Source: Arcanobacterium bovis (GTDB taxonomy: Bacteria > Actinomycetota > Actinomycetes > Actinomycetales > Actinomycetaceae). From it: a stretch of 64,000 bases of DNA. Location: contig NZ_SJDT01000004.1 of the NCBI RefSeq assembly GCF_004331995.1, positions 186,001-250,000 on the forward strand, in the 5' to 3' direction. Shown piece after piece: positions 20,419-28,735 of this stretch. The notes under the pieces were generated by a model. It ran no database searches. It had not been told where the DNA came from and was given only the letters and a program-made list of their open reading frames with translations. The position numbers and the translations under genes were made by a program. Positions within the stretch are counted from its first letter, which is position 1. Every line of letters begins with the position of its first letter.

Positions 20419-21192
20419 TTAGATAATTTCTAAAGCGGTAACATGCCACTTTTGCCGCCGCACTTCGAGCCGAAGTGCGGCGGCTCTGGTTTTTCTGCCG
20501 TCAAAAATGACGGCAGAAATTTCCACAATATTTGGCGATATCTGGCAAGTATGGATTTTCCTGATTCGTGGCGGTAGTGTTTTGCCACATTTGCCTTGTA
20601 TTTTGGCTCCTAATTCGGCACGGCGAGCCAAGGAGTCAAAAATTGATGGTGTGAGCCAGGTTTGTAATTGCCGTGCTGGTCGGTGTCCAAGCAATATTTC
20701 GATCACTTGGAGAAGTATTGCTCCTGCAAAATTATCTGCTGCTGGAAGATTATCTGGTACGTGCTCGGCGGCGTCGTGCTGGTAGGCCGCCACAAGGTGT
20801 CCACGTGATAACGGCGTCTTTGTATAGGTGTGGAATGCGGTACGGTCGTAGGCGTGGGTACTTCCAAGTTCTGGCAAATGTTGTGCGGTCAACTGTTGAG
20901 ATGTCAACTGTCGCGTTTCTTCGTCAGAGACGACGCGTAGCTGTGTGTTGTGTGGGGTGGCGGCAACAGGCTTAATCTTACGCTTTGATCTGGGTAAGCG
21001 TGAGGTGATTGCGGTTTCTTGATACACCGGATGAGTAAGAGATATTTCGGGTAGGTCATCATTGCTCACCACGGATAGCTTCGGGGTTGAATTAGCGCCC
21101 GATTCACCCGCTGCAGTGTCAGTTTCGCTATTCCTAGCAGATTCGTTACATACATCATCGTCGATTATTGAGATAGCAAGTTGTGCAGTCAT
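20419..21192 (-). CDS. Rv3235-family (DUF6459-like) protein
   Basis: This protein has a variable, Ser/Thr-rich N-terminal half without recognisable motifs. The conserved C-terminal module of about 110 residues includes QVIEILLGHRPARQLQTWL, then RIRKIHTCQISPNIVEISAVI and AAALRLEVRRQKWHVTALEI. This pattern matches the actinobacterial family named after Mycobacterium tuberculosis Rv3235, which also sits near secA1; function unknown. The start is uncertain: ATG 21192 is preferred for GAAGG with 8-nt spacing, but ATG 21207 or TTG 21291 would extend it by 5 or 33 residues. It converges on secA with a 26-bp gap, and its 3' end contains two perfect hairpins. Confidence 0.7.
   Translation of the reverse strand: MTAQLAISIIDDDVCNESARNSETDTAAGESGANSTPKLSVVSNDDLPEISLTHPVYQETAITSRLPRSKRKIKPVAATPHNTQLRVVSDEETRQLTSQQLTAQHLPELGSTHAYDRTAFHTYTKTPLSRGHLVAAYQHDAAEHVPDNLPAADNFAGAILLQVIEILLGHRPARQLQTWLTPSIFDSLARRAELGAKIQGKCGKTLPPRIRKIHTCQISPNIVEISAVIFDGRKTRAAALRLEVRRQKWHVTALEII
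20454..20484 (+). terminator. Strong hairpin, probable secA terminator inside the convergent gene
   Basis: Perfect 14-bp stem (GCCGCCGCACTTCG and its complement) with loop AGC, followed on the plus strand by CTCTGGTTTTT. It starts 62 bases after the secA stop and lies within the 3' coding end of the opposite gene. Confidence 0.6.
20492..20519. repeat. Second perfect hairpin next to the secA terminator
   Basis: Perfect 12-bp inverted repeat TTTCTGCCGTCA with loop AAAA, 7 bp after the first hairpin. It could be a back-up terminator or a processing site. It codes for part of the Rv3235-like protein on the other strand. Confidence 0.5.
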
Positions 21193-21474
21193 GGCGTACG
21201 CCTTCATAGATCGTGACCGATGTTGAAGGATTCGCTTGCGTGGCTTTGAGAACTGCTGAATCCGCGGAAAAATGTTCTTGTATTGTTCCAATAATAAATA
21301 TTTCCCATAAAGTTGCGTTTACACGGTGTGGAAAACTTTGCGTGGCTGTTCGCGGCAGAGTCTATAACAGGCTAAACGGCACGGCGCGATAAAAGAAATG
21401 GTTGGTAGCGTGGCTCACGGCAGAACTGATTGACGCCAAAATCGCAAGTTAAGCACTGATCTACGCGCTAGATG

Positions 21475-21480
21475 TACTAT
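21475..21480 (+). promoter_or_regulatory. -10 element of a predicted leaderless transcript (DUF6912-like gene)
   Basis: TACTAT followed by exactly six bases and ATG 21487. Transcription would start at or next to the A of the start codon. No convincing -35 box and no Shine-Dalgarno sequence is seen. Confidence 0.45.
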
Positions 21481-21486
21481 TGGAAT

Positions 21487-21948
21487 ATGCGCATCTACAT
21501 TCCACTCACACTCGATGATCTGAACTCAGCGCCGATTTTGCCGCGTGCTGTCCATGCGGTGACTTCTGGCCTTGCTGAACATTTTCCCAATGAAGATCAA
21601 GAGGGGTTGGAGATGGTCGCTACGTTGGCTGCGGCCGACGATTCTTTGCGATTGATGAGTGCCGATTCTCAGAATTTTCGACGCATCGTTGCGGTTGCCG
21701 AAATTGTGGACAACTACGTGAGTATTCCGCAGCAGCGTGACGACGTCCTCGTTACGCAGCGCAACCTCACCGACGTCGTCGCTTGGAACAGAGTGGAAGC
21801 CTTGCTGGTAGATGAACCGGGCAGTGAAGAGCTCGTTGCACAGGCAATCGCCGGCGACGAAGAAGCTTTCCTCGCGTCGGGCGATATTGAACTCATGTGG
21901 TATGACGTCATTGAGCGTGATGCGGTACGCCGCCTGCTCGGTGCATGA
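21487..21948 (+). CDS. DUF6912-like actinobacterial protein
   Basis: This 153-residue acidic soluble protein has no membrane segment. It begins MRIYIPLTLDDL, the N-terminal pattern of small actinobacterial proteins annotated as DUF6912; function unknown. Later features are RRIVAVAEIVD and an acidic stretch LLVDEPGSEELVAQAIAGDEEA. An ATG five codons upstream (21472) is possible, but 21487 matches the family N-terminus and the -10 spacing. The gene is isolated: sbcC converges on it and the Rv3235-like gene diverges from it. Confidence 0.65.
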   Translation: MRIYIPLTLDDLNSAPILPRAVHAVTSGLAEHFPNEDQEGLEMVATLAAADDSLRLMSADSQNFRRIVAVAEIVDNYVSIPQQRDDVLVTQRNLTDVVAWNRVEALLVDEPGSEELVAQAIAGDEEAFLASGDIELMWYDVIERDAVRRLLGA

Positions 21949-21950
21949 TT

Positions 21951-22028
21951 ACTGAGCTCAAGCGTAACTGCCAGCTCTGAGCTCAAACAGTAACCCGTAA
22001 TTCTGAGCTCAAGCGGTAACCGTCAGGT
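21951..22028. repeat. Three tandem 26-bp degenerate repeats over the sbcC stop codon
   Basis: Read on the minus strand, each unit starts GCTCAGA, ends with a TTAC-TTGA core and contains a TGA. The first unit is the true end of sbcC (codons DLTVTA plus stop). The next two lie in the 60-bp gap to the convergent gene, and a fourth truncated GCTCAG follows. The copies begin near 22028, 22002 and 21976. Confidence 0.6.
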
Positions 22029-25000
22029 CTGAGCCGCCGTGCGCCGACGGAGTGATACTGATCCGGTTTGGAATCATCTGTTTAAGTTCTTCAACATGGG
22101 AAACAATCCCAACTTTGCGCCCGTGCGCAGTTAGGGTGCTCAGCGTTTTCATCACAGCGTCGCGCACGTCGTCGGAAAGCGTGCCGAACCCTTCGTCGAT
22201 AATCAGCGTATCAATGCGGATCCCGCCATTTTCTTCCTGCACAACCTCTGCCAATGCCAGCGCCAACGCAAGCGAAGTGTAAAAAGTCTCTCCGCCAGAG
22301 AGCGAGGCAGTTGAACGCTCGACATCGCCTTGAGGGGAGCCGTCGCGATCAATGATGCTCAAACCGAGACCAGTCTTCTGGATTCGATTTCCCTCGTTGC
22401 TCCGGCGCAGTTCATAGCGTCCGCCCGAGATCTGAGCAAGATGCTCATTAGCGCGATCCACCACCATTTCGAATCGTTTGAGCAGCACCCACATGCTCAG
22501 TGGCACGCGGGTGCGGGACGAGCGTCCAGCTTGCGCGATGTCCGCCAAACGTAAGACGGGTCCAGCTTCGGCAGCGAGTTTATGCCAGGCGGCCGACGCC
22601 GTTTGCAGCGGTAGTGAGAGACGTTGCGTATCGCTGGCAAAACGCTGCGCATGAGCTGCGCGAGTATCGGCTTCTGAACGTGCTTCTTTGGCTTTTGCGA
22701 GTTCTGCCTCGAAACGATTTAGGTCGATAGTAGATTCATCCGGCAGATTAGCAAAGCGTGGCTCTGCGAGCTTGGCTTTCAGGGCGCTCAAAGCATCGTC
22801 GTGAGCTCTGATTGCTCGCCGCAGTTGAGTTACTGAATCTTCTGTGAGTATAGCTTCCCGAACCGCCACCGCAGATGGGAACGATGAGGCAGCAATGCCC
22901 GCAACGATCTTGAGCAAAATGCTGTGCAGAGTGTGGGCAGCTTCCGATAATGAATCGATATATTTGACTTGCTCTCGAGTATTCGCCTGTGCTTTTTGCA
23001 AACTTTCTATATGTTCACGTACGGACGTAAAGCCGGCGCGAGCAGTTGCGAGACGAGTTGCGTCTTTGGCCAAGGCAATAGTTTCCAGCTCGCATGCGGT
23101 TTTTAGCTCAGCATGCTGGGACTGTGCAGCGGCCAATTTTTCTGCCAAATCTTCGGACTCTTCCCGTTTCGCCTCAAGGCGAGTGCTGAGCGTTTGTGCA
23201 GTGTGTACTGCTTTTTGGGCATCGGCGTATTGCGTATCAAGTTCGCCTTGCCTGTTCTGGAGCTCTTCGCGTGTTACGTCGCCTAAATCAGCGGCAGTGG
23301 CGGATAACTGGGCTTTGAGTTTCGTGAGTTCAGTATTTGCTTCATCGAGATCATTCGTTGCTGCTTGGAGCGCATTTTGCGCTAAATCTACCTGCTCACG
23401 GGTGGTATGAGTTGGGCTGGGCTCAGCGCGGTGCGGATGCTCGCACGATCCACACACTGGACACGGCGCGCCCTCCACAAGTTGCTCAGCCAAATTAGCT
23501 GCGGTTGAAGCTATCCATTGGTTGGTGAGCAAGTCGAAATGTTCTTTTGCCTTGCGGTGTTTATCGAACAAATCACCAACTACTGTTTCGTGAGCTGAAA
23601 TTTTTTCTGTTAGCACCGCGTGTTGGGCGAAAAGCTTGCCTTGTTGGGATAGCTGCGTGCGCTGTGCTTCCAAAGATCCGAGATCAGCTTGCAATGTTTG
23701 CGCGGCGGCAAGTTCAGCGATGATTCGCGCAATTTCGGCGGGCAGCTTCGTGCGACTCTCAGTGATTTCTGTAATCATCGCCGCACATTCATCGCGCTCA
23801 GCTTTGCGTTGATGTAGTTCAGCTCTCCGTTGCTCGATCTCGGCTTCCTCAGCAGCGAGGCCTTGAAGTGATCCAATTGTTTCGCTCAGTCTTGCACGGC
23901 GTTCTTCGAGCTCAGATAGAATCGCGGAAAAATCAAAATCGGGAACATTCTGCGTGACGTCGTCGTCGCTATCGGACGCCAACCACGTTTCAAACTGTGA
24001 CTCCACCGATGCAAAATACGCAGGATCAAGCGCGTCCGCTGCCTGTTCATAAACGAATTTGAGCTGTTCGCGCGCCTCATCGGCTTCGTCAAGCTGTTGG
24101 GCGAGGGGTCTGGCTTCTTGGTGCGCTTCGAGCGCAACCTGATTTTGATTGCGCACATTTTGCTGTTTATCGAGTTCATTGAGCTGTTGAGCGGCTGATT
24201 TATGCTCGGCGATTGCCTCGAGCACTTTCAAAGTCTCCTCAAAGGCAGCGCGTGCAGTTTCCTCTGTACCTTGGGCTGCCAGTGCTTCTTCGGTGCGCTG
24301 AGCTGCTTGATCGGCAAAAACCGCAACTGTGTCTGCAACAAAGGCGAGCAAATCGGCGTCGCATTGCGGATCGCTCGGCACGTCGAACGCGAGCGCGGAT
24401 TCTTCAAGAGAGCGCAGCTGCTGGCGAATATCGTCGGAGAGGTCAGATATTTCCAGCCATGTGCTCAGTGCCTGCCGATAGGTTTGTGCTGCTTGTTGAA
24501 CTTGTTTTTCGAGATCGCTCGCTTGTCGCTTGAGGGTATCGGCGAAGAGGCGATAATTGCTGGTATCGAAGATCGTTTCGAGAAGCGGCTCGCGCTCACT
24601 CGATTTCAGCCGCAAGAAATCTGCGAACTGACCTTGGGGGAGTACCACTGTTTGGGCGAACTGTTTTTTGTCGAGGGCAAGGATTGCTCGCAGCTCAATG
24701 CCCACTTCACGAGCCTGCGTGCTTATCGGCTCGCCCGAATCCCAGGCTTGCTCGTCAACTGCGCTTTCGGAGAGTTTCCACAAAGTAGCAGACTGGTTCA
24801 CCTTTGTGGTTCCTGATCCGTTCTTTTTCGGACGTTCCCACTGAGGAGTGCGTCGTACCCGATAGGTACCCGAGGCTACGCTAAACACCAAATCAACCCA
24901 CGATTCAGTGTTGGGTGGCGTGTGCGTTGAGCGAATTCGCTCCTGCGAACTCTCTTTTCCGGCAACGTCGCCGTAGAGAGCGAAAACAATCGCGTCAATA

Positions 25001-25131
25001 ATCGAGGATTTTCCCGAACCAGTAGGGCCGTCAAGTAGGAAAATTCCCGATTCGGTTAGCTGGTCAAAATCAATGACGTGCTCGCCGCCAAATGGCCCGA
25101 TCCCGCAAAATTCAAGACGCCGGATAATCAC
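22009..25131 (-). CDS. sbcC: Exonuclease SbcCD subunit C (SMC-type ATPase)
   Basis: This 1040-residue Rad50-like ATPase of the SbcCD nuclease trims DNA hairpins and protein-blocked ends. Walker A GPTGSGKSSIIDAI is near residue 35. Long coiled-coil arms flank a zinc hook CPVCGSC (about 557-563). At the C-terminus come the ABC signature SLSGGET and Walker B TLIIDEGFGTL. Full length. The ATG overlaps the sbcD stop by four bases, so the two are a coupled operon. The last six codons belong to a tandem repeat. Confidence 0.95.
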   Translation of the reverse strand: MIIRRLEFCGIGPFGGEHVIDFDQLTESGIFLLDGPTGSGKSSIIDAIVFALYGDVAGKESSQERIRSTHTPPNTESWVDLVFSVASGTYRVRRTPQWERPKKNGSGTTKVNQSATLWKLSESAVDEQAWDSGEPISTQAREVGIELRAILALDKKQFAQTVVLPQGQFADFLRLKSSEREPLLETIFDTSNYRLFADTLKRQASDLEKQVQQAAQTYRQALSTWLEISDLSDDIRQQLRSLEESALAFDVPSDPQCDADLLAFVADTVAVFADQAAQRTEEALAAQGTEETARAAFEETLKVLEAIAEHKSAAQQLNELDKQQNVRNQNQVALEAHQEARPLAQQLDEADEAREQLKFVYEQAADALDPAYFASVESQFETWLASDSDDDVTQNVPDFDFSAILSELEERRARLSETIGSLQGLAAEEAEIEQRRAELHQRKAERDECAAMITEITESRTKLPAEIARIIAELAAAQTLQADLGSLEAQRTQLSQQGKLFAQHAVLTEKISAHETVVGDLFDKHRKAKEHFDLLTNQWIASTAANLAEQLVEGAPCPVCGSCEHPHRAEPSPTHTTREQVDLAQNALQAATNDLDEANTELTKLKAQLSATAADLGDVTREELQNRQGELDTQYADAQKAVHTAQTLSTRLEAKREESEDLAEKLAAAQSQHAELKTACELETIALAKDATRLATARAGFTSVREHIESLQKAQANTREQVKYIDSLSEAAHTLHSILLKIVAGIAASSFPSAVAVREAILTEDSVTQLRRAIRAHDDALSALKAKLAEPRFANLPDESTIDLNRFEAELAKAKEARSEADTRAAHAQRFASDTQRLSLPLQTASAAWHKLAAEAGPVLRLADIAQAGRSSRTRVPLSMWVLLKRFEMVVDRANEHLAQISGGRYELRRSNEGNRIQKTGLGLSIIDRDGSPQGDVERSTASLSGGETFYTSLALALALAEVVQEENGGIRIDTLIIDEGFGTLSDDVRDAVMKTLSTLTAHGRKVGIVSHVEELKQMIPNRISITPSAHGGSDLTVTA

Positions 25132-26348
25132 TGTAGTTCTGCTCCTTTGCCCTGTTCACTCCATACGTGTTGCACATACGCCATCTCTGCCGCATTGAGT
25201 TTGCGTCCGCCGGAGGCTTCAAAAAATCCCGCGATCACCTCAAGCGGATCTTGGCGCTTGGTAGCAATATGCTGTGCCTTTACTTGCTCCATAGCCAGCT
25301 CATGACGCACCTCAACAAGGTGTGGAAATAGCTTGCGTAAGCGCGCAACGAGATTCTGTGGTCGCTCGTCGTCAGTAATAATGATGCGGAGGTAGTGATC
25401 TGCGTACGAAAGATAGCGATCACTCATAAGGTTTTCGAAGTTGTCTTGCAACGTCGCGAGCTTGCGAAATACCGGCGCGGGAACAAGCTCGACGCCGAAG
25501 CCACAGCTCGCGTCCTGCGCTTGGGCTGATGCGTGGCGTGCGGAGAAATCGAGTAGCACGGAACTCTTGTGATGATGCTGTTCAGAGAATGAAAATGCTA
25601 TGGGTGAACCCGAATAGCGCATCAGGGGTCGCGTATCCGAACCGATTTTCTGTGGCCCGTGCAAATGCCCAAGGGCAATATAATCGAGCGGCTGCACTCC
25701 CTCAGGTGGCGCAAAAACTCCTGATGGCACCGAATCAACCCCGCCGATATGGAGGTCTTGTTCCGAATCGCTCGGCTCGCCACCCACCACAAAAGCATGC
25801 GCCATTGCTAGGCGTGGCACAGTTTGTGAGCTGCTGTGTGCAGAAATATCTCCATAGACTCGTGCCATCGCTGCCGTCATTACAGCTTCGTGGGAGCGTG
25901 CTAAGGCTTGCTCTGGATCAGAGCTGAGACGACGTCGTTCCACATCGGGATCGAGGTACGGTAGTGCGTACACAAATGCGCCGGTGTTCCCCTCAGAATC
26001 TGGTATTTCTACTGCTTGACCGCATATGCGCGGATCGGTACGAATGCTGAGGCTACGGCGCAATAGCGCAGAGGCGAAACCGAGACGCCGGGGCGAATCG
26101 TGATTCCCCGACGTCATCACCACATGGGTGTGGTCGAGTAACCGCGCCAAAGTATCAGAAAGAAGATCGACCATTGCCACTGGTGGAATGCCACGGTCGT
26201 AGACATCTCCCGCAATGAGCAATGCGTCGATCTTCTCAGATTTGGTGTAATCAACCACGTAATCGCACCACTGTTCAAAGGCGGGCGTGAGATCAGCTCC
26301 GTGGAAGCTTCTGCCTAAATGCCAATCAGAGGTGTGAAGAATACGCAT
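25128..26348 (-). CDS. sbcD: Exonuclease SbcCD subunit D (nuclease)
   Basis: This 406-residue calcineurin-like metallophosphoesterase is the Mre11 partner of SbcC. The metal ligands appear in order: HTSDWHLGR (4-12), LIAGDVYDRG (about 43-52), TSGNHDSPRRL (about 80-90) and later ALGHLHGPQ. The C-terminal capping domain is present. ATG 26348 has no Shine-Dalgarno sequence but has a -10 element six bases upstream, so it is probably leaderless. Confidence 0.95.
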   Translation of the reverse strand: MRILHTSDWHLGRSFHGADLTPAFEQWCDYVVDYTKSEKIDALLIAGDVYDRGIPPVAMVDLLSDTLARLLDHTHVVMTSGNHDSPRRLGFASALLRRSLSIRTDPRICGQAVEIPDSEGNTGAFVYALPYLDPDVERRRLSSDPEQALARSHEAVMTAAMARVYGDISAHSSSQTVPRLAMAHAFVVGGEPSDSEQDLHIGGVDSVPSGVFAPPEGVQPLDYIALGHLHGPQKIGSDTRPLMRYSGSPIAFSFSEQHHHKSSVLLDFSARHASAQAQDASCGFGVELVPAPVFRKLATLQDNFENLMSDRYLSYADHYLRIIITDDERPQNLVARLRKLFPHLVEVRHELAMEQVKAQHIATKRQDPLEVIAGFFEASGGRKLNAAEMAYVQHVWSEQGKGAELQ

Positions 26349-26354
26349 AGATTA

Positions 26355-26360
26355 AGGATA
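26355..26360 (-). promoter_or_regulatory. -10 element of a predicted leaderless sbcDC transcript
   Basis: On the minus strand TATCCT, then six bases (TAATCT), then the sbcD ATG. The -10 lies in the 22-bp gap after the phosphoribosyltransferase gene. Confidence 0.45.
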
Positions 26361-26370
26361 CGAAAAATCC

Positions 26371-26871
26371 TCAGTCTTTGGCGGTGTAGTTGGTGTCCGC
26401 ATTGACCGGATCTTTATCCGACCAAGGGAAAGCGATCCACTTATCGGTGGTGCGCCACACGTATTCACACTTGAGAGTGGAACGTGGCTTTTCGTAGAGC
26501 ACTGCCACGCGGGTATCGAGTGCGCCTGCGCGCTTACATACGTCAAGCACAAATTCGAGCGTGCGGCCAGAATCTGCCACATCATCGACGATGAGCACGC
26601 GCTTTCCGTCCATTGCCCGCACATCTGGGGCTGGTTCAAGCAGACGAGGATCAGGAAGTGTCTGGCCAATTCCAGTGTAGAATTCTACGTTCAGCACCAG
26701 CAAGGACTTCAAATCAAGAGCGTAGCCGATTGCACCTGCTGGCAAGAGTCCACCGCGAGCTACACACACGACAATATCGGGGTGGAAACCCGAATCCCAC
26801 ACGTTCTTGGCCAGTTCGCGGGAAGCCGTTCCAAATTCTTCCCAGCTTAGTACTTCGCGTTCCTCAGTCAT
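26371..26871 (-). CDS. Phosphoribosyltransferase family protein (purine salvage type)
   Basis: This 166-residue type I phosphoribosyltransferase carries the PRPP-binding signature VLIVDDVADSGRT (about 91-103) and an ARGGLLPAGAIGY segment (about 38-50). The compact size and EFYTGIG-like region resemble xanthine/hypoxanthine-guanine salvage enzymes (Gpt-like), but the base specificity cannot be set from sequence alone. The frame is open upstream into hisN, yet ATG 26871 has AAGGTG at a good distance and leaves a 10-bp gap to hisN. Confidence 0.8.
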   Translation of the reverse strand: MTEEREVLSWEEFGTASRELAKNVWDSGFHPDIVVCVARGGLLPAGAIGYALDLKSLLVLNVEFYTGIGQTLPDPRLLEPAPDVRAMDGKRVLIVDDVADSGRTLEFVLDVCKRAGALDTRVAVLYEKPRSTLKCEYVWRTTDKWIAFPWSDKDPVNADTNYTAKD

Positions 26872-26881
26872 GTTCACCTTT

Positions 26882-27688
26882 TCAATTGTTATCGGATACT
26901 GATTGTAGAATGTCGAGAGCTTCTTGATGAAGCAGACCATTGGTTGCCAAGGCGCATTTACCCCAGGGGCCGTCATTGCCATCAAGATCGGTAAATTTGC
27001 CGCCTGCTTCGGTAAGAATAGGTACGAGAGCTGCCATATCGTAGAGTTCGAGGCTCGGTTCGGTGGCGATGTCTACTGCGCCTTCAGCCACAAGCATGTA
27101 TGACCAAAAATCTCCGTAGGCACGGGTGCGCCATGAGGCTTGAGCCAGCCGGAGGAATCCGCGCAGCTGACCACGATCTTGCCAGCCGTCGAGGGAGGAA
27201 TAGGAAAGTGAGGCGTCGTCAATGCGATTCACTTGTGAAACGTGAATCTGTTTGGCAGAGGTCCACGATTTTCCGGTGTATGCACCTAAACCTTTTGCTG
27301 CCCACCAGCGTCGATTCAATGCCGGTGCTGAGACCATACCGAGCACGATTTCGCCGTCTTCTTCGAGTGCGACGAGAGTTGCCCACACTGGCACTCCACG
27401 CACGAAGTTTTTGGTGCCATCGATAGGATCGATGATCCAGCGCCGGTTTGAAAATCCCTTTTGCCCCTGTTCTTCGCCAAACACGGCGTCACGCGAGCGA
27501 AACTGCGCCAGCAAATCGCGAATAATTTGTTCGGCGCCGCGATCAGCGTCCGTCACGGGAGTGAAATCTGGTTTTGTATCTACACGCAAATCTGTAGCGC
27601 GAAAACGCTTGAGCGTAAATTGATCGACTCGATCAATAATCCCTGCAATCACTTGAAGATCGTCAGAATGGCGAGAACGTGTATTCAT
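26882..27688 (-). CDS. hisN: Histidinol-phosphatase, inositol-monophosphatase family (HisN type)
   Basis: This 268-residue Mg-dependent phosphatase has GEEQG (about 71-75), WIIDPIDGTKNFVRG (about 84-98) with the metal-binding aspartates, and the C-terminal ELYDMAALVPILTEAGG block. Actinobacteria use this family for the histidinol-phosphate step of histidine synthesis. No other his gene is nearby, so a general inositol-phosphatase role is the alternative. The ATG follows a TAGGAT plus six-base leaderless arrangement. Confidence 0.8.
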   Translation of the reverse strand: MNTRSRHSDDLQVIAGIIDRVDQFTLKRFRATDLRVDTKPDFTPVTDADRGAEQIIRDLLAQFRSRDAVFGEEQGQKGFSNRRWIIDPIDGTKNFVRGVPVWATLVALEEDGEIVLGMVSAPALNRRWWAAKGLGAYTGKSWTSAKQIHVSQVNRIDDASLSYSSLDGWQDRGQLRGFLRLAQASWRTRAYGDFWSYMLVAEGAVDIATEPSLELYDMAALVPILTEAGGKFTDLDGNDGPWGKCALATNGLLHQEALDILQSVSDNN

Positions 27689-27694
27689 ATCTCT

Positions 27695-27700
27695 ATCCTA
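27695..27700 (-). promoter_or_regulatory. -10 element of a predicted leaderless hisN transcript
   Basis: On the minus strand TAGGAT, then six bases (AGAGAT), then the hisN ATG. It overlaps the rsgA stop codon region (rsgA ends at 27698). Confidence 0.45.
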
Positions 27701-28735
27701 AGCCCACTGCGGTTGCGGAATTGAATCCAATAGACGGCGAAAGGATTGTACGCGCAGTTTGACGTGCTCATCAGCACTAAAATCGAGGGCACAGTCTAAA
27801 GCGCCTTCCTTGTGTCCGCACCCGCGCGGGCAGTCTAGTGCGATTTCTTGCAGATCGGGAAAGCCGCGCAAGAGTGCATCGGCATCCACATGAGCAAGTC
27901 CGAATGTGCGCACCCCAGGCGTATCGATTACGGTTCCGCCGTCGTCGAGATGAAAAGCCATAGCCGACGTCGATGTGTGGCGTCCGCGTCCGGTGACAGC
28001 ATTCACGTGCCCTGTTTCTCGCGCAGCTCGTGGTACGAGCGCGTTGATGAGCGTCGACTTCCCGACGCCGGAATGTCCAATCAGCACCGAAACATGATCG
28101 GTCAAGAGCGCGCGGATTGTTTGAAGCTGGTCTTGATCGAGCGTTTCCACTCGTGTGAGTGGATCAATATGTACGAGGCTCGATACGACGATGTCAAGAT
28201 CCACGCCGGAATAGTGCTCGATAATCGCACTCGGATCGGCAAGATCGGCCTTTGTGAGCAGCAGGATTGGTTTCATTCCGGCTTCAAAAGCGGCTACGAG
28301 GCAGCGGTCAATCATTCCGGTGCGCGGCTCCGGTTGAGCCAAGGCGGTAACGATCACGAGCTGATCTGCGTTTGCAACGATCACACGTTCATTACCAGCG
28401 GCTTCGCCTTCTTCAGCGGTACGGCGTAGGGCAGTGACTCGCTCATCAACTTGGGCGATTCGGGCGAGGGAATCTTTGCGCCCGGAGAGATCACCTACCA
28501 TTGCGCAAATATCGCCTACTGCTACCGAGCCGCGAGGTAGCTCGCGTGCCTTTACGGCGACGACGTCCACGCCGTCGTCAAGCATTGAAACGTGGTACCG
28601 CCCGCGGTCAATGCGAAAAACACGCCCGCGCCGAGCTTGGGAATAATCGGGGCGAACTTTGGTGCGCGGCCGTGACCGCTTGCCAGGGCGGACTTTGACG
28701 CGGTGGTCGTCAGTGCCGATGTCACGCCTGCTCAA
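27698..28735 (-). CDS. rsgA: Ribosome small-subunit-dependent GTPase A
   Basis: This is a circularly permuted GTPase of late 30S assembly. A basic N-terminus with an OB-fold (RGRVFRIDRGRYHVSM) precedes G4 TKAD, then G1 GHSGVGKSTLIN (about 220) and G3 DTPGVR. The C-terminal zinc domain has CPRGCGHKEGALDC. TTG 28735 overlaps the aroA stop (TTGA) and has GGAAGG nine bases upstream, so I prefer it. ATG 28753, six codons earlier and inside aroA, lacks a good ribosome site. Confidence 0.92.
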   Translation of the reverse strand: MSRRDIGTDDHRVKVRPGKRSRPRTKVRPDYSQARRGRVFRIDRGRYHVSMLDDGVDVVAVKARELPRGSVAVGDICAMVGDLSGRKDSLARIAQVDERVTALRRTAEEGEAAGNERVIVANADQLVIVTALAQPEPRTGMIDRCLVAAFEAGMKPILLLTKADLADPSAIIEHYSGVDLDIVVSSLVHIDPLTRVETLDQDQLQTIRALLTDHVSVLIGHSGVGKSTLINALVPRAARETGHVNAVTGRGRHTSTSAMAFHLDDGGTVIDTPGVRTFGLAHVDADALLRGFPDLQEIALDCPRGCGHKEGALDCALDFSADEHVKLRVQSFRRLLDSIPQPQWA

